Below, in pieces: positions 17,316 to 26,288 of a stretch of 64,000 nt of DNA. The notes beneath the pieces are model-generated. The model had not been told where the DNA came from and did not search any database. It saw nothing but the letters and a program-made list of their open reading frames with translations. Positions within the stretch are counted from its first letter, which is position 1. Each line of letters opens with the position of its first letter. The DNA comes from Streptomyces sp. NBC_01549 (GTDB lineage Bacteria > Actinomycetota > Actinomycetes > Streptomycetales > Streptomycetaceae): NCBI RefSeq assembly GCF_026339955.1, contig NZ_JAPEPW010000001.1, positions 1,798,001 to 1,862,000 of the forward strand, given 5' to 3'. Both the position numbers and the translations under genes were made by a program.

Positions 17316-18953
17316 CTACGCAGCGCGACGTCCGCCGCCGCCCTGCCCGCCACGCTCCGTACGTCGCTGCTGCGGGGCACGCCCGCGACCGCCGGAGCGA
17401 CCCGCACCCCCCGTACCGCCACCCGTGCCACCGGCCGTACCGCCGGCGGTACGCCGCGGCTGACGGCCCTGCGACTCCGAACCCGAACCCGAACCCGAAC
17501 CCGTACCGGCAGGGCGCCTCGCCCCGCCTCCGACCCGCGGCCGCGACCGCTTCTTCGGCTGCTCGGCCGGCTGCGGCACCTCGATGACGACCGGGACGCC
17601 GGAGGGCTCCTGGGCGCCGGTGAGGCGGGCCAGTTCCTCGTCGCTGGACGTGATCCGCGCCGTACGCGGGGTGATGCCGGCGTCCGCCATCAGACGCGTC
17701 ATCTCCCGCCGCTGCTCGGGCAGTACGAGGGTGACGACGCTGCCGGACTCACCGGCCCGGGCGGTGCGTCCGCCGCGGTGCAGGTAGTCCTTGTGGTCGG
17801 TGGGCGGGTCGACGTTGACCACGAGGTCGAGGTCGTCGATGTGAATGCCGCGCGCCGCCACGTTGGTGGCGACGAGCGCGGTGACCTGGCCGTTCTTGAA
17901 CTGGTCCAGGGTGCGGTTGCGCTGCGGCTGGCTGCGCCCGCCGTGCAGCGCGGACGCCCGGACACCGTTGGCGAGCAGCCGCTTGGTGAACCGGTCGGCG
18001 CCGCGCTTGGTGTCGACGAAGAGGATCACCCGGCCGTCGCGCGCCGCGATCCGCAGGGCGACGGCCTTCTTGTCGGTCTCGTCGGCGACGTGGAGCACAT
18101 GGTGCTCCATGGTGGTCACCGCACCCGCCGAGGGGTCCACGGAGTGCACCACGGGGTCCGTGAGGAACATCTTCACGAGCCGGTCGATGTTCTTGTCGAG
18201 CGTGGCCGAGAAGAGCAGTCGCTGACCGCCCGGCTCGACCTGCTTGAGCAGCGCGGTGACCTGCGGCATGAAGCCCATGTCGGCCATCTGGTCGGCCTCG
18301 TCGAGGACGGTGATCGCGACCTGGTCGAGAACGCAGTCCCCACGCTCGATGAGGTCCTTGAGCCGCCCGGGGGTGGCCACGAGCACCTCGGCGCCACGGC
18401 GCAGCGTGCCGGCCTGCCGGCCGATCGACATCCCGCCGACGGCCGTGGCCACGCGCAGGTTGACGGCGGTGGCGTACGGCGTGAGCGCGTCGTCGACCTG
18501 CTGCGCGAGCTCGCGCGTGGGGACGAGGACGAGCGCGAGCGGCGCCCTGGACTCCGCCCGGCGCCCCGCCGTACGGGCCAGCAGGGCGAGTCCGAAGGCG
18601 AGCGTCTTGCCGGAACCGGTGCGGCCCCGGCCCAGGACGTCGCGTCCGGCGAGGGAGTTGGGCAGCGTCGCGCCCTGGATCGGGAAGGGCTCGGTGACGC
18701 CCTGCGCGGCAAGCGTCTTGGTGAGGGCCGCCGGCATGTCGAGCGCGTCGAAGGAGTCGACGGCGGGCAGCGCCGGGGTGATGGTCTCGGGCAGGGAGAA
18801 CTCCTGCGGCGCCACGGCCTTGCGGGCCGGGCCCTTGCCACTGCCACTGCCACGGCCGCCGCTGCGGCCCGCGCCCTTCGCGAAGCCGCCGGCCTGGGCG
18901 CCACCACGTGCGTTTGCCGGCCGCTTACGGGCGGGACGTTCGGATCGAGTCAT
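17316..18953 (-). CDS. DEAD-box RNA helicase
   Basis: ATP-dependent RNA helicase, 545 residues. Q motif FPIQGATLPNSLAGRD, Walker A GRGRTGSGKT, PTRELAQQ, VLDEADQMADMGF, SAT (LLFSATL), then the second RecA domain with VATNVAARGIHIDDLD and HRGGRTARAG. The N-terminal 50 residues are Gly/Arg/Lys-rich and the last 75 form a Ser-Gly/Arg-Gly-rich RNA-binding tail. ATG 18953 removes an unlikely extension. It lies just downstream of a cold-shock protein gene on the same strand, which suggests shared work on RNA structure at low temperature. Confidence 0.94.
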   Translation of the reverse strand: MTRSERPARKRPANARGGAQAGGFAKGAGRSGGRGSGSGKGPARKAVAPQEFSLPETITPALPAVDSFDALDMPAALTKTLAAQGVTEPFPIQGATLPNSLAGRDVLGRGRTGSGKTLAFGLALLARTAGRRAESRAPLALVLVPTRELAQQVDDALTPYATAVNLRVATAVGGMSIGRQAGTLRRGAEVLVATPGRLKDLIERGDCVLDQVAITVLDEADQMADMGFMPQVTALLKQVEPGGQRLLFSATLDKNIDRLVKMFLTDPVVHSVDPSAGAVTTMEHHVLHVADETDKKAVALRIAARDGRVILFVDTKRGADRFTKRLLANGVRASALHGGRSQPQRNRTLDQFKNGQVTALVATNVAARGIHIDDLDLVVNVDPPTDHKDYLHRGGRTARAGESGSVVTLVLPEQRREMTRLMADAGITPRTARITSSDEELARLTGAQEPSGVPVVIEVPQPAEQPKKRSRPRVGGGARRPAGTGSGSGSGSESQGRQPRRTAGGTAGGTGGGTGGAGRSGGRGRAPQQRRTERGGQGGGGRRAA

Positions 18954-19028
18954 GCTGGATCTGGATTTCCTTCCTGGGCCCCACGGACTGCACGCACAGC
19001 GCTCGCTACTGACAAGCACTCACAGCAC

Positions 19029-19067
19029 GAGCCGGGACCCGCACCCCGAAGGTGCGGGCCCCGGCTC
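19029..19067 (-). terminator. terminator after the cold-shock gene
   Basis: A 17-bp stem with one mismatch (GAGCCGGGACCCGCACC) and loop CCGAA, 22 nt downstream of the cold-shock stop. Confidence 0.75.
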
Positions 19068-19088
19068 TGGAAAAGCGCGTCCCCGAAA

Positions 19089-19292
19089 TCAGGCGGGGAT
19101 GATGTTCTCCGCCTGCAGGCCCTTCTGGCCCTGCGCGACGTCGAACGAGACCTTCTGGCCCTCCAGCAGCTCACGGAAGCCGGAGCTGGCGATGTTGGAG
19201 TAGTGGGCGAAGACGTCGGGGCCGCCGCCGTCCTGCTCGATGAAGCCGAAGCCCTTTTCCGAGTTGAACCACTTCACGGTGCCAGTAGCCAT
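19089..19292 (-). CDS. cold-shock protein (CspA family)
   Basis: 67-residue single OB-fold RNA chaperone. RNP1 is KGFGFI and RNP2 is DVFAHY; starts [10 protein letters not shown], ends ENIIPA. ATG 19292 with AGGAG 7 nt upstream. The gap of about 220 bp upstream is long enough for a structured 5-prime UTR, common in cold-shock genes; it holds two direct CCGGAGATG copies but no clear switch could be drawn by eye. Confidence 0.96.
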   Translation of the reverse strand: MATGTVKWFNSEKGFGFIEQDGGGPDVFAHYSNIASSGFRELLEGQKVSFDVAQGQKGLQAENIIPA

Positions 19293-19468
19293 GTTGTTCT
19301 CCTGAACAGGTAGGGCCCCAATCCGGAGATGCACCGGGAAATGCCGGAGATGCCGGTAAAACAAAACGCGCCTGCGGAGGATTCCGATCAGGCGCACAAA
19401 GTAAATGGGTACCAAAAACGTATCAATGAGACAGTAGCACACTCCGGGGCGGGTGTGCGACGCGGTGC

Positions 19469-19497
19469 CGTGGGCCGGGGAGCATCCCCGGCCCACG
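19469..19497 (-). terminator. terminator of hutH
   Basis: Perfect 12-bp stem CGTGGGCCGGGG with loop AGCAT, 16 nt downstream of the hutH stop. Confidence 0.8.
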
Positions 19498-19512
19498 TAC
19501 GACACACGGAGG

Positions 19513-21057
19513 CTACGCGAGCGGACCGGTCACCGGCTCCACCGCCGCGACCACGTGACCGCCGCGCACGAACGCGTCCGCCGCCTCCAGGTCCGGGGCG
19601 AGGAAGCGGTCGGGGCCGGGACCCTGGACGCCGGCCGCGCGGACGGCCTCGATGACCGCCTGCGAGGCGGGGGCCGGGGTGAGGCCCTCGCGCAGTTCGA
19701 TCGCGCGGGTGGCCGCGTACAGCTCGATCGCGACGATACGGGTGAGGTTGTCCACGGCGGTGCGCAGCTTGCGCGCGGCCGACCAGCCCATGGAGACGTG
19801 GTCCTCCTGCATGGCGGAGGAGGGGATGGAGTCCGCGGACGCCGGTACGGCGAGGCGCTTCATCTCGCTCACCAGCGCCGCCTGGGTGTACTGCGCGATC
19901 ATCAGGCCCGAGTCGACGCCCGCGTCGTCCGCGAGGAACGGCGGCAGGCCGTGCGAGCGGTTCTTGTCGAGCAGCCGGTCGGTGCGGCGCTCGGCGATCG
20001 AACCGAGGTCGGCGGCGGCGATGGCGAGGAAGTCGAGGACGTAGGCCACCGGGGCGCCGTGGAAGTTGCCGTTCGACTCGACGCGGCCGTCGGGCAGCAC
20101 GACCGGGTTGTCCACGGCGGAGGCGAGCTCGCGCTCGGCGACCGTGCGGGCGTGCGCGAGGGTGTCGCGGCCGGCGCCCGCGACCTGCGGGGCGCAGCGC
20201 ACGGAGTAGGCGTCCTGGACGCGCGGGGCGTCGCCCTGGTGGTGGCCGGTGAGCTCCGAGCCCTTCAGCACGGCCAGCATGTTGGCGGCGCTGGCGCTCT
20301 GTCCGGGGTGCGGGCGGATCGCGTGCAGCTCGGGGGCGAGCACCTTGTCCGTCCCGAGGAGGGCTTCGAGGGAGAGCGCGGCGGTGACGTCGGCCGACTT
20401 GTAGAGCGTCTCCAGGTCGGCGAGGGCCATGACCAGCATGCCGAGCATGCCGTCGGTGCCGTTGAGGAGGGCGAGGCCTTCCTTCTCGCGCAGTTCGACG
20501 GGGGTGATGCCGACCTCGGCGAGCAGCTCGCCCGCCGGCCGTACGACACCGTCGGGGCCCTCGGCGTCGCCCTCACCCATCAGCGTCAGCGCGCAGTGGG
20601 AGAGCGGGGCCAGGTCGCCGGAACAGCCGAGCGAGCCGTACTCGTGGACGACCGGGGTGATCCGGGCGTTGAGGATGTCGGCCATGGTCTGGGCGACCTC
20701 GGGCCGCACACCGGTGTGCCCGGAGCAGACGGTCTTGAGCCGCAGGAACATCAGCGCGCGGACGACCTCGCGCTCCACGCGCGGGCCCATCCCGGCGGCG
20801 TGCGAGCGGACGATGTTGCGCTGCAGCTGGGCGCGCAGCTCCGGGCTGATGTGCCGGGTCGCGAGGGCGCCGAACCCGGTGGAGACGCCGTAGACCGGCT
20901 CCGGCTTGGCGGCCAGCGCGTCCACGATCTCGCGGGCCGCGGCGAGGGCCGCCACCGCCTCGCCGGAGAGCTCGATCCGGGCGCCGTCGCGCGCCACGGC
21001 GAGTACGTCGGACGCGGTCACTCCGGACGTCCCCACCACCACAGTGTGCATATCCAT
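19513..21057 (-). CDS. hutH: histidine ammonia-lyase
   Basis: First enzyme of histidine catabolism: L-histidine to urocanate and ammonia. 514 residues, normal family length. The MIO prosthetic group forms from residues 145-147, here Cys-Ser-Gly ([14 protein letters not shown]) rather than the commoner Ala-Ser-Gly; the family pattern allows Cys. Other signatures: [21 protein letters not shown] 21057 has no ribosome site and follows a -10 box by 7 nt, indicating a leaderless mRNA. The remaining hut genes are not nearby, as in other Streptomyces. Confidence 0.96.
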   Translation of the reverse strand: MDMHTVVVGTSGVTASDVLAVARDGARIELSGEAVAALAAAREIVDALAAKPEPVYGVSTGFGALATRHISPELRAQLQRNIVRSHAAGMGPRVEREVVRALMFLRLKTVCSGHTGVRPEVAQTMADILNARITPVVHEYGSLGCSGDLAPLSHCALTLMGEGDAEGPDGVVRPAGELLAEVGITPVELREKEGLALLNGTDGMLGMLVMALADLETLYKSADVTAALSLEALLGTDKVLAPELHAIRPHPGQSASAANMLAVLKGSELTGHHQGDAPRVQDAYSVRCAPQVAGAGRDTLAHARTVAERELASAVDNPVVLPDGRVESNGNFHGAPVAYVLDFLAIAAADLGSIAERRTDRLLDKNRSHGLPPFLADDAGVDSGLMIAQYTQAALVSEMKRLAVPASADSIPSSAMQEDHVSMGWSAARKLRTAVDNLTRIVAIELYAATRAIELREGLTPAPASQAVIEAVRAAGVQGPGPDRFLAPDLEAADAFVRGGHVVAAVEPVTGPLA

Positions 21058-21064
21058 ATTCAGG

Positions 21065-21093
21065 AGCGTACGCAGTGAATTCGATGATGTCAC
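21065..21093 (-). promoter_or_regulatory. hutH promoter (leaderless)
   Basis: On the minus strand: GTGACA (21093-21088), a 17-nt spacer, TACGCT (21070-21065), then 7 nt to the ATG. Good vegetative spacing, and transcription would begin at the start codon. Confidence 0.65.
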
Positions 21094-21150
21094 TAGTGGG
21101 TGCCCGGTTGACCCCTTACTTCGGCCTACGTCACACACGCCCGCGAGAAC

Positions 21151-22305
21151 TCAGGGACGGGGGTGCTCGTGCCGCCCCCGGAAGCGGCGACGTTCGCCCC
21201 GCATCGGGGAGGGCGCGTCGGCGAGGCGTACGACCGGGTCGTCCGGTCCCTCGCGCCCGGCGACGACGGGCTTCGCGGCCCGTACCGCCTTCGCGCGGTA
21301 CTGCGCGGCGTCGGCCAGCCTGAAGAGCCGCCGCGCCGAGCGCACCGGACCGATCGGGTCCGCGGTCGAGGCGACCCCGCACGCGACCCCCTCCCCCAGC
21401 TCCAACTCGGCGGCGCGGCGGCACAGTTCGTCGGCGATGCGGACGACCTCGTCGGCCGGCGGCCCGACCGCGAGCAGACAGAACTCGTCACCGCCGAGGC
21501 GGGCGGCGAGGGTGCCCGGGAGCATCGCCCCGCACAGCGACAGCACCGACCCGAACCGTTCCAGGAGCCGGTCGCCGACGGCGTGCCCGCGGGTGTCGTT
21601 GACGTTCTTGAGTCCGTTGAGGTCACAGACGACGAGACTGACCGCGGCCCCTTCCTGCCGGTGCAGCTCGATGGCCTCGTCCAGACGTACGTCGACGGCG
21701 CGGCGGTTGGCGAGCCCGGTGAGGGCGTCCGTGAACGCGAGACGCCGGGCCTCCTCCAGACGCTCGGTCTGGGCGATCCCGGCGGCGACCACGGACGCCA
21801 GCACGGTCGCGAAGTCCGCGTCGGCCCGGTCGAAGACGGGGACCGCGGCCGGGCGGGCCACATACAGCTCGCCCCACGCCCGCCCGTGCAGCACGATCGG
21901 GGCGACGACGCAGCAGCCGCGGCCGCGCTTGCGCAGGGCCGCGACGCGCTGGTGGCAGTACCCGGCGGGACCGGCCGCCGGCCCGCCCGCGGTCTCCACC
22001 CAGGCGTTCGGGCCGCCGCCCCCGGCCCAGCGCTCGTGCAGGAACTCGGTGATCTCCGGGAACTGGTGCACGGGGTAGGCCTCCGCCTCCGGGAACTCCT
22101 CCTCGTCCGGCGCGCGTTCGCCCACGTTCGCCAGGACCCGCAGCCGGCCGAGCTCGCGCTCCCACACGGAGAGCGCGGCGAAGCTCCCGGCGAGCGCGTG
22201 GCAGGCGCCGAGCGCCGCGGCCCGCCAGGACTCGCGTGGGGTGTGCGCCGCCGCCATCCCCTGCGCCAGCTCCACCACGGCCCTCAGCCGTCTGTCCTCA
22301 CCCAT
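21151..22305 (-). CDS. GAF-GGDEF diguanylate cyclase
   Basis: Makes cyclic di-GMP, the messenger that controls Streptomyces development through BldD. 384 residues: GAF-like sensor (about 20-185) and GGDEF domain (about 190-360) with an intact active site GGDEF at 271-275 and the preceding FTDALTGLANRRA. No RxxD inhibitory I-site precedes the motif, so product inhibition is not expected. Basic C-terminal tail. Synteny suggests it is the GAF-GGDEF protein called CdgE in S. venezuelae, recalled and not proven. ATG 22305 lies 6 nt after TAGCCT, so it is probably leaderless. Confidence 0.9.
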   Translation of the reverse strand: MGEDRRLRAVVELAQGMAAAHTPRESWRAAALGACHALAGSFAALSVWERELGRLRVLANVGERAPDEEEFPEAEAYPVHQFPEITEFLHERWAGGGGPNAWVETAGGPAAGPAGYCHQRVAALRKRGRGCCVVAPIVLHGRAWGELYVARPAAVPVFDRADADFATVLASVVAAGIAQTERLEEARRLAFTDALTGLANRRAVDVRLDEAIELHRQEGAAVSLVVCDLNGLKNVNDTRGHAVGDRLLERFGSVLSLCGAMLPGTLAARLGGDEFCLLAVGPPADEVVRIADELCRRAAELELGEGVACGVASTADPIGPVRSARRLFRLADAAQYRAKAVRAAKPVVAGREGPDDPVVRLADAPSPMRGERRRFRGRHEHPRP

Positions 22306-22406
22306 CACTCCAGGCTAGGGATATTCACGGTGATTCGGGACATTAGTAGGGCGAACAGGGGTCCGAGTGGCCGTACCGGCCGGAGGGCGCCGGGAAGCGC
22401 CGGGGA

Positions 22407-23213
22407 CTACTCCCCCGGCCACTGCGGCTTGCGCTTCTCGTTGAAGGCGGCGACTCCCTCCGCGCGGTCCCCCGAGAAGGCGACGGACCGCCAGGCGGCG
22501 TCCTCCACCTCCAGGCCCGCGCGCAGGTCGAGCCCCTGCCCGAGCCGCAGCGCGCGCTTGGCGGCGCGCAGGCCGACGGGGGAGTTGGCGGCGATGCGGG
22601 CGGCGAGCGTGAGGGCTTCGGCACGGTCACGGCCCGCGTCCACGAGTTCGTCGACGAGGCCCAACTCCCGCGCCTCGGCCGCCTCCAGCCGTCGCGCGGA
22701 GAAGATCAGCTCGGCCGCGCGGGCCGCCCCGACCCGCCGCGGCAGCAACTGCGTGCCGCCGCCTCCGGGGATCACCCCGACCGACACCTCGGGCAGCCCG
22801 AGCACCGCCGTACGGTCGGCCACGATCAGGTCGCAGGACAGGGCGAGCTCGAAGCCGCCGCCGAGCGCGAAGCCGTGCACGGCGGCGATCGTCGGCATCG
22901 GCAGCTCCAGGACGCCGGTGTACGCGGCCCGCGCGACGGGGCGCTGCCGGACCAGGTCGGCATCGCTGAAGGAGTTGCGCTCCTTCAGGTCGGCGCCGAC
23001 GCAGAAGGCGCGCTCGGCGGTGGAGGTCAGCACGACCACGCGTACGTCTCGCTCGCGGCCGAGCGCCTCGCAGGCGGCCGTGACGGAACGGGCCATGTCC
23101 GTGGACACGGCGTTCATGGCCTTCGGCCGGTCGAGGGCGAGCTCCGCGACGTGCTCGTGCCGCCGTACGACGACGAACTCTCCGAACCGCCGCTCGTCCC
23201 CTTGCTCCGCCAT
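22407..23213 (-). CDS. enoyl-CoA hydratase/isomerase family protein
   Basis: Crotonase-fold enzyme, 268 residues, for fatty-acid or branched-chain acyl-CoA breakdown. The oxyanion segment is AFCVGADLKE (about 70-79) and GFALGGG; both catalytic acids of true hydratases are kept, Glu122 (GGGFELALSCD) and Glu142 (PEVSVGVIPGGGGTQ). ATG 23213. Upstream lies a pair of GTTAAC sites. Exact acyl chain preference not predictable. Confidence 0.92.
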   Translation of the reverse strand: MAEQGDERRFGEFVVVRRHEHVAELALDRPKAMNAVSTDMARSVTAACEALGRERDVRVVVLTSTAERAFCVGADLKERNSFSDADLVRQRPVARAAYTGVLELPMPTIAAVHGFALGGGFELALSCDLIVADRTAVLGLPEVSVGVIPGGGGTQLLPRRVGAARAAELIFSARRLEAAEARELGLVDELVDAGRDRAEALTLAARIAANSPVGLRAAKRALRLGQGLDLRAGLEVEDAAWRSVAFSGDRAEGVAAFNEKRKPQWPGE

Positions 23214-23232
23214 GACGCCCTCCCGGTGAACG

Positions 23233-23248
23233 GTTAACGCGGGTTAAC
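23233..23248. promoter_or_regulatory. paired GTTAAC sites, candidate operator
   Basis: GTTAAC at 23233-23238 and 23243-23248, each self-complementary, spaced 10 bp (one helical turn), 20 nt before the crotonase start. AT-rich pairs like this are rare in the local GC background. Confidence 0.45.
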
Positions 23249-23433
23249 TCCCGACGCCTCCGATCATCGCAGCCGCCCCCGCCCCGCGAAACCCGTACCC
23301 TCCCCTCCCTTCGACTGCCGCTCCCCGTTCGAGTGACATCCCGCCCAACTCCCGCCCCACGCCCCCAAAAGACGCATAACCTGCGCACCGCCCGGCGCTT
23401 CGGGGGACGCAGGCACATCGGGGAGGGATGACC

Positions 23434-24633
23434 ATGACGAACGGCACGACAACAGACGTGACTAAGGAGCCACCGGACACTCCGTGGACCCCGTACACAC
23501 TGCCCACGGCATGGCGCTCACCGGTCTCTCCGGGAACGGGGCCCTCCGGGGGTGCGGCCGGTTCCTCCGGGCGGCCAGCGGGATCCTCCACGGGGGCGAC
23601 GGGATCCTCCGGGAGTGCGGTCGGTTCGTTCCGGGGTGCGGCGGGATTCTTCGGGGGTGCGGCGGCCGCGTCGGTGGGGTCGGCGGCCGCTCTCTCCGCG
23701 CCCGGCGGCGCTCCGGGCGCCCGCACGGCGGTCGGAGCCGGCACACCGGGCGACCGAGGCGTGTCCGCGGGGGTCCGCGACGCGGCGACCCGCCGGGCGG
23801 GGCGTGCGGCGACCGCCAACCCGCTGATCACCCGGCTGCCGGGCGGCCTCCCCGCGGCGGGGCCCGCGGCACCCGGCGGCGCTCCGGCGGGCCGCACGGC
23901 GACGGCTGATCCACCGGACGGCCGTGCACCGACCGGTGGCGCGTCCGCGGACCCGGCGGGGGCCGACGGCGCGGCGCCCCGCCGTACGGCACCCGACGGC
24001 GCGGTGACCCATCCCGTGGCGGTCGGTGGGGCCGGTGTGGAGGACGAGGCGGCTGGTACGGGCTGGGGACGGTCCGGGCGGGGACGGCACCGTAAGCCGC
24101 GGCCCCGGCGGGTGCTGTTCGCCGTGGGTGGGCTCGCGCTGGCCGCGGGGGCGTTGAGCCTGGCGCGGATGGCGCCGGAGTCGGTGGTAGGCGGCGGGGC
24201 CGGGAACACGGAGGCCGAGCCGAGGCCCGGAGTCGCCACGGGCGAGGCGCTCGACGCCGCGCCGACCGTCTGGGCCACGCCCTCCACGCATCCCGCGTCC
24301 CAGGGCGCGACCCCCGCACAGGTCGCGGTGAGCGCGACCCCGGCCTCGGGTACAAGCCCAGCGCCCAGGGCACCGTCGGCGGCCGCACCGTCATCGGCGG
24401 CGGCGATCCCGTCCGCCCGGGCGAACGCCCCCGCGGAAAGCGTGCCGGACACGACCGGCATCCCGACCGCACCCGTCGCCGTACCGTCGCAGCCACATAC
24501 GCAGCAGCCATCGGCCCCGAGCCCCACCACCCGCGCCCCGGCCCCGTCGCCCAGCCAGAGCGCGCCGGGTCTGTGCGTGCCGATCGTCGGTATCTGCGTG
24601 AACGATCTGGCGGGCCCCGCCGGAGGGCATTGA
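23434..24633 (+). CDS. low-complexity single-pass membrane protein
   Basis: 399 residues, function unknown. Residues 1-220 are Gly/Ala/Pro/Thr-rich and disordered; a basic stretch (GRGRHRKPRPRR) precedes one membrane helix (VLFAVGGLALAAGALSLA), and the outside part is again Pro/Ser/Thr/Ala-rich, ending in APGLCVPIVGICVNDL, a short conserved-looking tip with two Cys. ATG 23434 preferred to ATG 23428 because GGGAGG is then 7 nt upstream instead of 1. Convergent with cya. Confidence 0.75.
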   Translation: MTNGTTTDVTKEPPDTPWTPYTLPTAWRSPVSPGTGPSGGAAGSSGRPAGSSTGATGSSGSAVGSFRGAAGFFGGAAAASVGSAAALSAPGGAPGARTAVGAGTPGDRGVSAGVRDAATRRAGRAATANPLITRLPGGLPAAGPAAPGGAPAGRTATADPPDGRAPTGGASADPAGADGAAPRRTAPDGAVTHPVAVGGAGVEDEAAGTGWGRSGRGRHRKPRPRRVLFAVGGLALAAGALSLARMAPESVVGGGAGNTEAEPRPGVATGEALDAAPTVWATPSTHPASQGATPAQVAVSATPASGTSPAPRAPSAAAPSSAAAIPSARANAPAESVPDTTGIPTAPVAVPSQPHTQQPSAPSPTTRAPAPSPSQSAPGLCVPIVGICVNDLAGPAGGH

Positions 24634-24676
24634 CCCATTAGGACGTCGAACCGGAGGGCGTCGAAAGAGACAGGCC

Positions 24677-26128
24677 TCAGGGCTGGTCGCCGTCGCGGCG
24701 GGCCAGTAGCCACGGTTCGACCACGCCGAGGCCACGGACGGGGCGCTGCCACATCGGCTGGAGGGCGAAGTGGTAGTCGGGCGGCTCCTCGCCCTCCTTC
24801 TCCGCGGCGGCCGCGGCCTCGGCGGCCTCCGCCTCGGAGGCGGGCGCGTCCCCGGTGCGGATGAGTTCCTCCGCGAAGGCGCCGTCCACCAGGACGGCAT
24901 CCCGTGGCGCTATCGACGTAAGACGCGAGGCGAGGTTCACCGTCGTACCGAAGACGTCGCCCATGCGGGTCGTCACGGTGCCGAAGGCTATGCCGACGCG
25001 CAGCTCCGGCATCGTCTCGTCGTTGGCCATCGTCTCGATGAGGCGCAGGGCGATCTCGGCGGCGACCCCGGCGTCGTCCGCGGAGTACAGCACCTCGTCG
25101 CCGAGGGTCTTGATGAGGCGCCCCCCGTGCGCGGCCACCAGGTCGGCGGCGGTGGTCTCGAAGGCCTCGACGAGCTCGCCGAGTTCCTCCTCCTCCATCC
25201 GGCGCGTCAGCCGCGTGAAGCCGACGAGGTCCGCGAAGCCGACGGCGAGACGGCGGTCGACCATCTCCTCGTCGTCGCCGGCCTGGACGACCCGGCCGGT
25301 CGCGGCGGCGAGCTGGCGCCGCCAGACGTAGACGATGAACTCCTCCAGCTCGGGCAGGAGCAGCTCGATCAGGGGGTACGTGACCTCGGTGCGCGTCATG
25401 CCCGGTTCGGGGGGCTCGGTCAAGCCCTCCAGGAAGGAGTCGATCTGCCATTCGGCCAGGCGGGCCGTGGTCTGTCCGGTGGAGCGGGCGACCTGGACGG
25501 CCATCGCCTCACTCAGCAGGCCCGCCTCGACGAGACCCGCGAGACGCCGCAGCGCCAGCACGTCGGCCTCCGTCAGCGCCTTGGCCTGGCCGATGTCGGC
25601 GAAGCCCATGGCCCGCCAGAAGCGGGAGGCCAGTTCCATGGAGACACCGGCGCTGCGGGCGGCCTGGAAGGGGGTGTAGCGGCGCTCGGCGCCGAGGATG
25701 AGCGTTTCGAGGCGGAGCGCGAGGGGGTCCTCGCCGGAGTCGGCGAACTGCTCGTCCATCCGGTTCTGCGCGTCCAGGCGGCTGCGTCCGTCCATCCACC
25801 CGGTCGTCTCACCGGTCTTCCCGCCGGTCGTGCCACCGGTCTTCTCGCCGGCCGTCCCACCGGTCTTCCCGCCGGTCGTGCCGCTGGCCGTCCCACCGGC
25901 CGTGCCACCGGTCTTCTCGCCGGCCGTGTCACCGTTCGTGTCCACGCGTGCGCCCGCGTCCCCCCGCCCGTTCGCGCCGTGCGGGCCCTGCGCGCCGCTC
26001 GTGTCGTCCGCATCGTGGGTGTCGACGCGTGCGGGCGCCGGGTCGGTGACCGACCCGGCGGTACGCCCCGGCTCACCGTCGGGGGCGGGGTGCGCACCCG
26101 TGCCGGAGCCCGTGTCGTCGACGGTCAC
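24677..26128 (-). CDS. cya: class III adenylate cyclase with N-terminal regulatory domain
   Basis: Makes cAMP. 483 residues: a Gly/Thr/Lys low-complexity lead (about 65-112), an Ad_Cy_reg-like helical domain resembling the pH-sensing part of mycobacterial Rv1264 (about 130-275), and a class III cyclase domain (about 285-460). All catalytic residues are seen: metal Asp300 and Asp344, adenine-selecting Lys340 (LIKTLGDE) and Asp391, transition-state Asn398 and Arg402. GTG 26128 with GGAAGG upstream. The N-terminal repeats come from tandem DNA at about 25800-25935 (GGC-ACC-rich, 12-15 bp units), a site likely to vary in length. Confidence 0.93.
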   Translation of the reverse strand: MTVDDTGSGTGAHPAPDGEPGRTAGSVTDPAPARVDTHDADDTSGAQGPHGANGRGDAGARVDTNGDTAGEKTGGTAGGTASGTTGGKTGGTAGEKTGGTTGGKTGETTGWMDGRSRLDAQNRMDEQFADSGEDPLALRLETLILGAERRYTPFQAARSAGVSMELASRFWRAMGFADIGQAKALTEADVLALRRLAGLVEAGLLSEAMAVQVARSTGQTTARLAEWQIDSFLEGLTEPPEPGMTRTEVTYPLIELLLPELEEFIVYVWRRQLAAATGRVVQAGDDEEMVDRRLAVGFADLVGFTRLTRRMEEEELGELVEAFETTAADLVAAHGGRLIKTLGDEVLYSADDAGVAAEIALRLIETMANDETMPELRVGIAFGTVTTRMGDVFGTTVNLASRLTSIAPRDAVLVDGAFAEELIRTGDAPASEAEAAEAAAAAEKEGEEPPDYHFALQPMWQRPVRGLGVVEPWLLARRDGDQP

Positions 26129-26288
26129 GCCTGCTGCCCTTCCGATCTGCCGCGGTCAGGTATCGACCGCGCTCAACTCTACGGCAGGTGTGCGCTGGCT
26201 CACTCCTGACTCGTACGCCCGGTCGGGGCTCGGCACCACGATCGGTTCCGGGCCCCACGGCTGAGTACGGTCCGCCGCCCTCCTCGAC

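Noticed and set aside
23244..25451. A 735-codon open frame on the minus strand across the low-complexity membrane protein and cya
   Set aside because: It is the antisense shadow of two better genes; no domain, Pro/Ala/Arg composition typical of out-of-frame GC-rich DNA.
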